Assembly: GCA_020205615.1 (NCBI GenBank)
Contig: CM035171.1
Span: 3,516,267-3,580,266, forward strand
DNA from: Panax quinquefolius
Taxonomy: Eukaryota; Streptophyta; Magnoliopsida; Apiales; Araliaceae
DNA: 64,000 nucleotides
Reading direction: 5' to 3'
This document shows, piece by piece, positions 58,466 through 64,000 of the stretch (position 1 is the stretch's first letter; every line of letters begins with the position of its first letter). Both the position numbers and the translations under genes were made by a program. The notes under the pieces are model-generated. The model saw only the letters and a list, made by a program, of their open reading frames with translations, ran no database searches and was not told the origin of the DNA.

Positions 58466-61400
58466 GACTAAGGTTATAGCCGCCCTGTAGCACGGCTCAA
58501 AAGTTCGATAATGTCAATAAACAAGCACCCTACTTAAGTATCTATAAAGTACAGGCTCCCTCAAAGAACATCTAAAAGGTATGCGACTTAGTAGATTTAT
58601 ATTAGTTCTGAAACTAAGCGTCAACACTAACGAAAAATTGGGGGATTTCAAAAACGTTTCTCAATATTATTAATGTTCTAAACTATATTTTTTCACAATT
58701 TTAGATCATATAATCTCATTTCATAATTCAAAATAAATATTTGATCCGATGTTTGAAATAAAATAGTAACACTTTCATTTAAATGGAAACCTTAAATAAA
58801 ATATAACAAATTTTAAAATAAGACATTTAGGCATCCGAGTAATTACCGATGCATAAATACAAGTAAATGATAATTTTAAAACACTAAATAGTTAGAAAAA
58901 GTCACTTACAATATATAATTTCAAAATACTAAATAGTTTAGATAATCATTTATTGTGCACTTGAATAGACTAAAATCTCTTAGTCCCAAAATCAAATAAT
59001 TCTCGGTATTATCATAAAATTAAATAAATTATTCATTATTAATTATACACCCAAATCCTAAGAAATTTCAAATTATTAATTTTGACTATTACTATTATTA
59101 TTACTCTTAATTAATGTGCAGTAAAATGCTTAAATATAAATACATACAAAAAGTAGTTTTAATGTTTAGTCACTTAGGTTATGCTTGTTTACATCTGAAT
59201 ACTTTTAATGGATATGTTTCTGATTTGATTAAAGGTAAAATTTGTTTGGTAATTTTTTTTTGCCTATTAATGTATTTTAATCAATAAGATATGAAATTAA
59301 ATATATACTATTTAGAAGATATTAACTATTTTTTGGACAAAAATGACATCTTCAATATTACAAAATTCTTCTTGTATTCCACACCTTTTCCCTCAAACTC
59401 ACATCCAAACCAAAATAAAATGGGAAATGAGGAGATGTCAGCAAATTACACACCTAGATCTGGCCATTCAATCAAAACATACGAGAATCCGATCGTCAAA
59501 TCAACAACTAGGTCTATGATTTCCGACGAGAACCACACCGAATTAGAACCAAACCAAAAAGAGAATTGAAATTCGATGGTAAAATCCGGCTAGATATCGA
59601 AAGCTCAATAAATCCATTACACAAACAGATTTAAGGAACCCAAACACCATTGAACAAAAGCAACAAATACTTGCTAATATTAACAAGGGAGCAACAAAAC
59701 ACCCAATCAATGCAAGCCGAAACAAAATTAAACAATAATCATAGCGAACTGACAGGGAAAACTGTTATAACAGCTTAAACACCAAATTGACTCCTCTTAA
59801 AAGAATACAGCAACCAACGAAAAAGAATCAGTTTGGGTAATCGTCAAATTGATTAGACCCATTAAAGATTTAAATCAATTTAATTTAAAATTACACCATA
59901 GCTGAACCACACCATCAACGTACCAAACCCAACTCAAAATCGGAGAAGATGCACTAAATCTATATTTTTGAGGGTAATATGGTAAAATATTGTTATTAAG
60001 ACATTTTGAAAAAATTAATTATCAAATAATATTTTTTTATTCAGATACAATTCTATTCATATGCTCTATATTATTCGGATGTCTAAACTGTTCAGATCTT
60101 ACACTCTGGCTTCTGAGTTTTGGACGAAAAAGAAAAAAATAGAAAACTTAAATTAGAACATAAAAGAAAAGAATAGAAAACTTAAAATTTTTCTTTATGT
60201 TGTTTCTGAGTTTTTAATGGAAAAAAATAGATATTTTGAAAAAAATTATTTTATTGCGTTTTTTGAATTCCAAATGAAAAGAAAAGAAAATCATAATTTT
60301 TACAAATTTACCCTTCTATTAATTATAATAATTGAACTATAAATAAATATGCAACCAATTAAGTGATATTATTCTTATTCAATTTTAAAAATCCAACCAA
60401 TTAGATGGGTTAAAATAGTGTATGAGGTGTCAATTTAGTTAACTATCGTAATTTATTTAATTATATTTAATAATATAGATTTTAAGTAAATAATCTCTAT
60501 AAAATTATATTTACCATATATTAATTAATATTATTAAGACATAAATGTAAATATAATACAATAACTAATCATATAATTCAATTATTAAGTCTAAAAATAT
60601 AGCTTAATTACTATATTTATGAAACTACAATTTTTTTTTATCAACCAAATAATAATTTGACAAAAAGAACAGTAGCTACTTATCCCAAATAATGAGCTTG
60701 TTTTAAGAGAAATTTGATGATAAGTAATTTCACACTAAAATTCTATCCACACAAACATTTTCAATTATTAGGCAAGTGAAACGGTACATTTTCTGAACAT
60801 GATGAAAGAGTTGATGACAAAATATTACTTATTCCAATTTCTTTTCCTTCCAAATCAGACCAATTTTGAAGCAGGAAAAGTGACCAAATTTTTGTATTCA
60901 TTTCTTTTCTTTTCCATTTATTAAAAAATTTAGAAACATAGGAATTGGAAAGAAAACTTAAATTTTCCGTCAATTTTTTTTTAATTTTATATCTATTTTA
61001 AAACTCAGAAACAAAATGTTAATATTTAATTTTATCAAACACAACCTTACAAGAAATTATTAAGGTATTCAATATATATTTTCTAATTATTGTAAATTAA
61101 TAACTTACATATCATATACATGCTGACTTCCTTAGTAGTACTATGATTTTATTATGCTCTTTGATTATAAAATTCCGTTTTCACATTTTATTCAATATAT
61201 AGTATTATATAAAAGCAATGCATCTTAATTTACTGTATCAGCATTAGCATAGAACCTACTGGTCAACACATGATAAGATTTTAAACTTAAATCTTATATA
61301 AATTACAACACATCAATACATATTGGATACCTACAAATTAATTCAAAGTACTAACTTGCAATTTTCTTTCAAAATTCGTGTTCCTTTTTTATTTACACAT

Positions 61401-61970
61401 AATAAACATACATATCACTATTGTCAGAATTTTATCAGAATAAAAAAGATTATAATTTTAAAATCTAATTATACATGTATAATACATGGTCATCTCATAA
61501 TTGAAAAGAATGGTTTAAGTTTATCATTGTGTTTTCCTATTTTCTTCTTCTTTGTTTTTCACTACTTCAAAATCAAATAATTTTTTACGTTATTTTTCTC
61601 TCTAGTTATTTAAATATTTTTAATTCTTTTGTAAAATATGTTATCAAGCAAGAGAGTCCTTTTTTAAAATTAAAAAAGTTTGTTATAATTTAATTGACTT
61701 AATCTTTTTAGATAAGTATAAATAAATATTAATTACTATTTTATTATCTAATTATAAAATTGTTATTATTTTATTATTATATTTATTTATTTACTTAAAA
61801 TCCGGCTATTACACTTAATATGTTGTAGTATTGTAGCGAAGAAATATTTAGTTACTTTTTAAGTTGATTTGTCTCATTTTAAAGTATTTTGATATGCATA
61901 TTTGACAAATTATTTTTAAAATATAATTATTTTGATATGCATTTAACCCTGTATTTTGGAGTTTTTCCGT
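58466..61970. other. AT-rich spacer between E4 and the RPB1 copy
   Basis: No gene recognised. A 92-codon frame at 59291-59569 has no known motif. The first 200 bp continue the remnant seen at 49878-50335. TTTCTGAGTTTT occurs at 60110 and 60205 and, inverted, at about 61010, which may mark another small degenerate element. Confidence 0.5.
59187..60088. mobile_element. Possible degenerate inverted-repeat element
   Basis: GTTTACATCTGAATACTTTT at 59187 is loosely mirrored by the complement of ATTATTCGGATGTCTAAAC at 60070-60088. Motifs with TCTGAATA near both ends are common in plant MITEs. No TSD could be assigned. Confidence 0.25.
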
Positions 61971-61971
61971 C

Positions 61972-61979
61972 TATAAATA
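61972..61979 (+). promoter_or_regulatory. Putative TATA box of the RPB1 copy
   Basis: TATAAATA in CCGTCTATAAATATCCC, about 245 bp upstream of the ATG. It is followed by a C-rich stretch and the GGGAGA repeat, which would lie in the 5' leader. The transcription start is not known. Confidence 0.4.
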
Positions 61980-62027
61980 TCCCTCAAATCCCTTCATTTC
62001 CCTCCCCCGAGCAATTTTGTCTCTCTT

Positions 62028-62069
62028 GGGAGAGGGAGAGGGAGAGGGAGAGGGAGAGGGAGAGGGAGA
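62028..62069 (+). repeat. (GGGAGA)7 microsatellite in the presumed 5' leader
   Basis: Seven perfect hexamer copies, about 155 bp before the start codon. Confidence 0.95.
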
Positions 62070-62307
62070 CGTCCGGTGTGATCATTCATCATTGAATCTT
62101 GCTCCGGAAGAAACCGGAATATTGAATCAGTCTAAATTAACAAAAATTTCTATAATCTAATCCGGTTATAAATAAAAACTATTTTCAATCAGTTTTAAAA
62201 CCCTAAATTGTCTTTAATCAGAGATGGATATGCGATTTCCATACTCGCCGGCCGAGGTAGCCAAAGTTCATATGATTCAGTTCGGCATACTCAGCCCCGA
62301 TGAGATC

Positions 62308-62408
62308 GTAATTCTCTCTATCCATTTACATTGCCTGATTTTAGGATTTTTCGGGATTTCAAATTGTGGGGATTTATGAGTTTTTGCTGTTGATGTTTGT
62401 GTGTGCAG
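62308..62408 (+). other. Intron 1 of the RPB1 copy
   Basis: Starts GTAATTCTC and ends TGTGTGTGCAG, placed between the Ile and Arg of the DEI/RQM coding sequence. Good consensus sites. Confidence 0.88.
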
Positions 62409-62523
62409 AGGCAAATGTCTGTGGTGCATATTGATCACGGCGAGACAACTGAGCGAGGGAAGCCTAAGCGACCCTCGGCTTGGGACTATTGACCGGAAGA
62501 TGAAGTGTGAGACTTGCATGGCC

Positions 62524-63514
62524 TAGGGCGGATCCAGCCACGGAGTTCAGTGGAGTCAAATTCAAAAATAAAATTTTTATAAAATGAATTACAAAACTAA
62601 ATAATCATTAAATATTATGTACAATAACATTTTTCGAGGTTTTGTTGCTTAAAATTGTTGCATGATAATCTCATTTTTAATAGTTGTAAAAATATCACGC
62701 TAAATGTAAGTTACTAATGTATTATTATATAGATTTTATTGGAGTTGGATTTTGCTCAAAAACTAGAACAATATTCACCGTTGTATATTATTAATAACTA
62801 ATGTCTAATGTATAGTCAAATGAAAACAACAAATATAAAAAATCAAAATAGTATTAACATTAAACATTATACTATGCAGATTATAAGTACATTTTGTAAC
62901 GAAAAGTTACCAAAATTTCTTATAAGAATCCTTAGTTATCGTATACTCTGTTATATTTGGATACGTAACGTGTTTCACAATGTTTTTCATCCATTAATTT
63001 AACCAACTAACATAATTTAGTACAATTATAATCGGATTAAATTACAAAGTGACAAATTTTGTGACAAAAGAAGTGTTAAATAAAAAAGAAAGATAATAGA
63101 AAAGGAAGATGAAAAATAAATCATGGACTTATCTTGCATATAATAATGTTTTATTCTATTTTTTTTCTTTTATTCGCTTTCTAAATAATATTTTAAATAA
63201 ACAAGGAATCAAATAATTTGAATTTACACAAAGAAATCAGCTTCCTCACCCTAGTTTGCGGTAAATATTTGTTAAAAGATACTTACAATCAAAAATTTTT
63301 ATTTATCTAAACTACGATACTTGCAATCAAAAAATTTTATTTATCTAAACTCACATAATACCTGCTAAGCTTATAAAGTTAATTAGAGCAAGAGCAGAAA
63401 GAGTATACAAGTCTAGTTAGAAAATCAAAAAGTGAATAAATTTGTTACATATTATACAAGAGTAGAAATTTCAGTAAGGGCAGGTGCCCCCTGCCCCATG
63501 CTTGGGTCCGCCCA
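62524..63514. mobile_element. Non-autonomous hAT-like element inside RPB1 exon 2
   Basis: The eight bases GCATGGCC (62516-62523) and GCATGGCT (63515-63522) flank it, matching in seven of eight, the hAT TSD length. Termini TAGGGCGGATCCAGC and, inverted, TGGGCGGACCCAAGC form imperfect terminal inverted repeats of about 14 bp. It is 991 bp long, AT-rich and has no transposase frame. Excising it with one TSD copy restores the uninterrupted RPB1 coding order. Confidence 0.87.
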
Positions 63515-63657
63515 GCATGGCTAATATGGCCGAGTGCCCCGGCCATTTCGGCCACCTTGAGCTGGCTAAACCCATGTACCATATTGGCTTTCTCAAGACT
63601 GTACCAAGTATTATGCGTTGTGTTTGCTTCAATTGCTCCAAAATCCTTGCAGACGAG

Positions 63658-63728
63658 GTACCCTTTTGATTCAATAATTTCGGAGCTCATTAAGTTTTTG
63701 TCTGTGTTTTTGTCGGAACATTATTATA
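63658..63728 (+). other. Start of the next intron of the RPB1 copy
   Basis: GTACCCTTTTG follows the GAC GAG codons. No coding sequence is seen from here to the window end, so the intron is at least 343 bp and contains a MITE. Confidence 0.6.
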
Positions 63729-63947
63729 CTCCAGACGTCCCATGTTAAATGTTTATTTTCTTTTAATAACCAAACTTTTACACATATTTTTTTATTATAC
63801 CCGTAGCATTAAATATTTTATATTTTTCTTATTTTAATTCTCTCTCCATATTTAATGACATTATTATGGGCAATTTTGTCATTTCATTCATCTTCTTAAT
63901 ATACGTGAAAAGTTCACCGGGACCTTTATCCCGGGAGGAAGGGGCAG
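63729..63947. mobile_element. Stowaway-like MITE in the RPB1 intron
   Basis: Bounded by TA on both sides (63727-63728, 63948-63949). The left end reads CTCCAGACGTCCCATG, the right end ..TTTATCCCGGGAGGAAGGGG, recalling the Stowaway end CTCCCTCCGTCCC in both orientations. The interior GGGCAATTTTGTCATTTCA and TATACGTGAAAAGTTCACCGGGAC are typical of one plant Stowaway group. 219 bp, non-coding. Confidence 0.65.
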
Positions 63948-64000
63948 TAAATAGTAAGTGTATCGTTTTTTTATAATTTATTTTATTATATTAATTATAT

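Larger units (their letters stand above)
62224..63657 (+). pseudogene. NRPB1: RNA polymerase II largest subunit, broken 5' exons
   Basis: RPB1 is the catalytic largest subunit of RNA polymerase II in the nucleus. Exon 1 (62224-62307) reads MDMRFPYSPAEVAKVHM, then GILSPDEI. A GT-AG intron of 101 bp (62308-62408) follows. Exon 2 (62409-62523) continues RQMSVVHIDHGETTERGKPK and then shifts frame; the family's GTIDRKMKCETCMA is present one frame over. Exon 2 is split by a 991 bp element. The coding sequence resumes at 63515 with [17 protein letters not shown] and [13 protein letters not shown], then a GT donor at 63658. The element lies between the CxxC and CPGH halves of the first clamp zinc site. 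The retained intron shows a DNA-level copy, not a retrocopy. Whether the rest of the gene follows beyond the window is unknown. Confidence 0.93.

Noticed and set aside
59291..59569. 92-codon frame as a real gene
   Set aside because: No recognised motif, no splice or promoter context, and sequence composition like the surrounding spacer.
61889..62095. 68-codon frame ending in a repeated Arg-Glu tract
   Set aside because: It is the (GGGAGA)n microsatellite of the RPB1 leader read as protein.

Overview
The window is nuclear DNA of a flowering plant, most likely a eudicot. The evidence is plant-type chromovirus retrotransposons (Ty3/Gypsy elements with a Met-tRNA primer site), a Stowaway-like MITE, hAT-type elements, and the spliced 5' end of the gene for the largest RNA polymerase II subunit (RPB1/NRPB1). 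I cannot name the species. Almost everything else is mobile DNA. No intact protein-coding gene is visible.

Layout. (1) 1-7273: the 3' half of a small-LTR chromovirus (Reina-like). Its pol is split by a 2.66 kb solo LTR with target-site duplication (TSD) GTGTT, and its 3' LTR is split by a 1.1 kb hAT-like element. (2) 7.63-12.7 kb: an unclassified block full of GGTTAC motifs, forward in its left half and inverted (GTAACC) in its right half, with tandem repeats at both ends. (3) 13.3 kb: a small palindromic MITE-like hairpin. (4) 13.67-49.88 kb and 50.34-58.46 kb: a nest of Tekay/Del-like chromoviruses with giant LTRs of 2.4-2.8 kb. I call them E1 (minus, 14812-25606), E2 (plus, 25607-31819), E3 (plus, 32291-49877), E4 (plus, 50341-58460, TSD TTAGG) and E5 (minus, 35529-45510). 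E5 sits inside a solo LTR (TSD ATTAT) that sits inside the 3' LTR of E3, a three-level nest. (5) 58.5-62 kb: AT-rich spacer. (6) 62.2-63.66 kb: the first exons of an RPB1 copy, broken by a frameshifting deletion and by a 991 bp hAT-like insertion. A Stowaway-like MITE follows in the next intron.

How the parts relate. Only E5 retains recognisable gag, protease, reverse transcriptase (with the catalytic Asp pair), RNase H and integrase, although its frames are broken. E1-E4 have the same LTRs, primer site and polypurine tract but lack the RT core. E2, E3 and E4 share one integrase-deletion junction, E1 and E3 share one RT/RNase H-deletion junction, and E2 and E4 share another. They therefore look like successive non-autonomous derivatives, presumably moved in trans by E5-like relatives. 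In E3 the gag region is replaced by a coiled-coil coding region, the most unusual coding feature here. Many differences between LTR copies fall at CAG/CTG or CG sites, so some of the broken frames could be sequencing artefacts at methylated cytosines.
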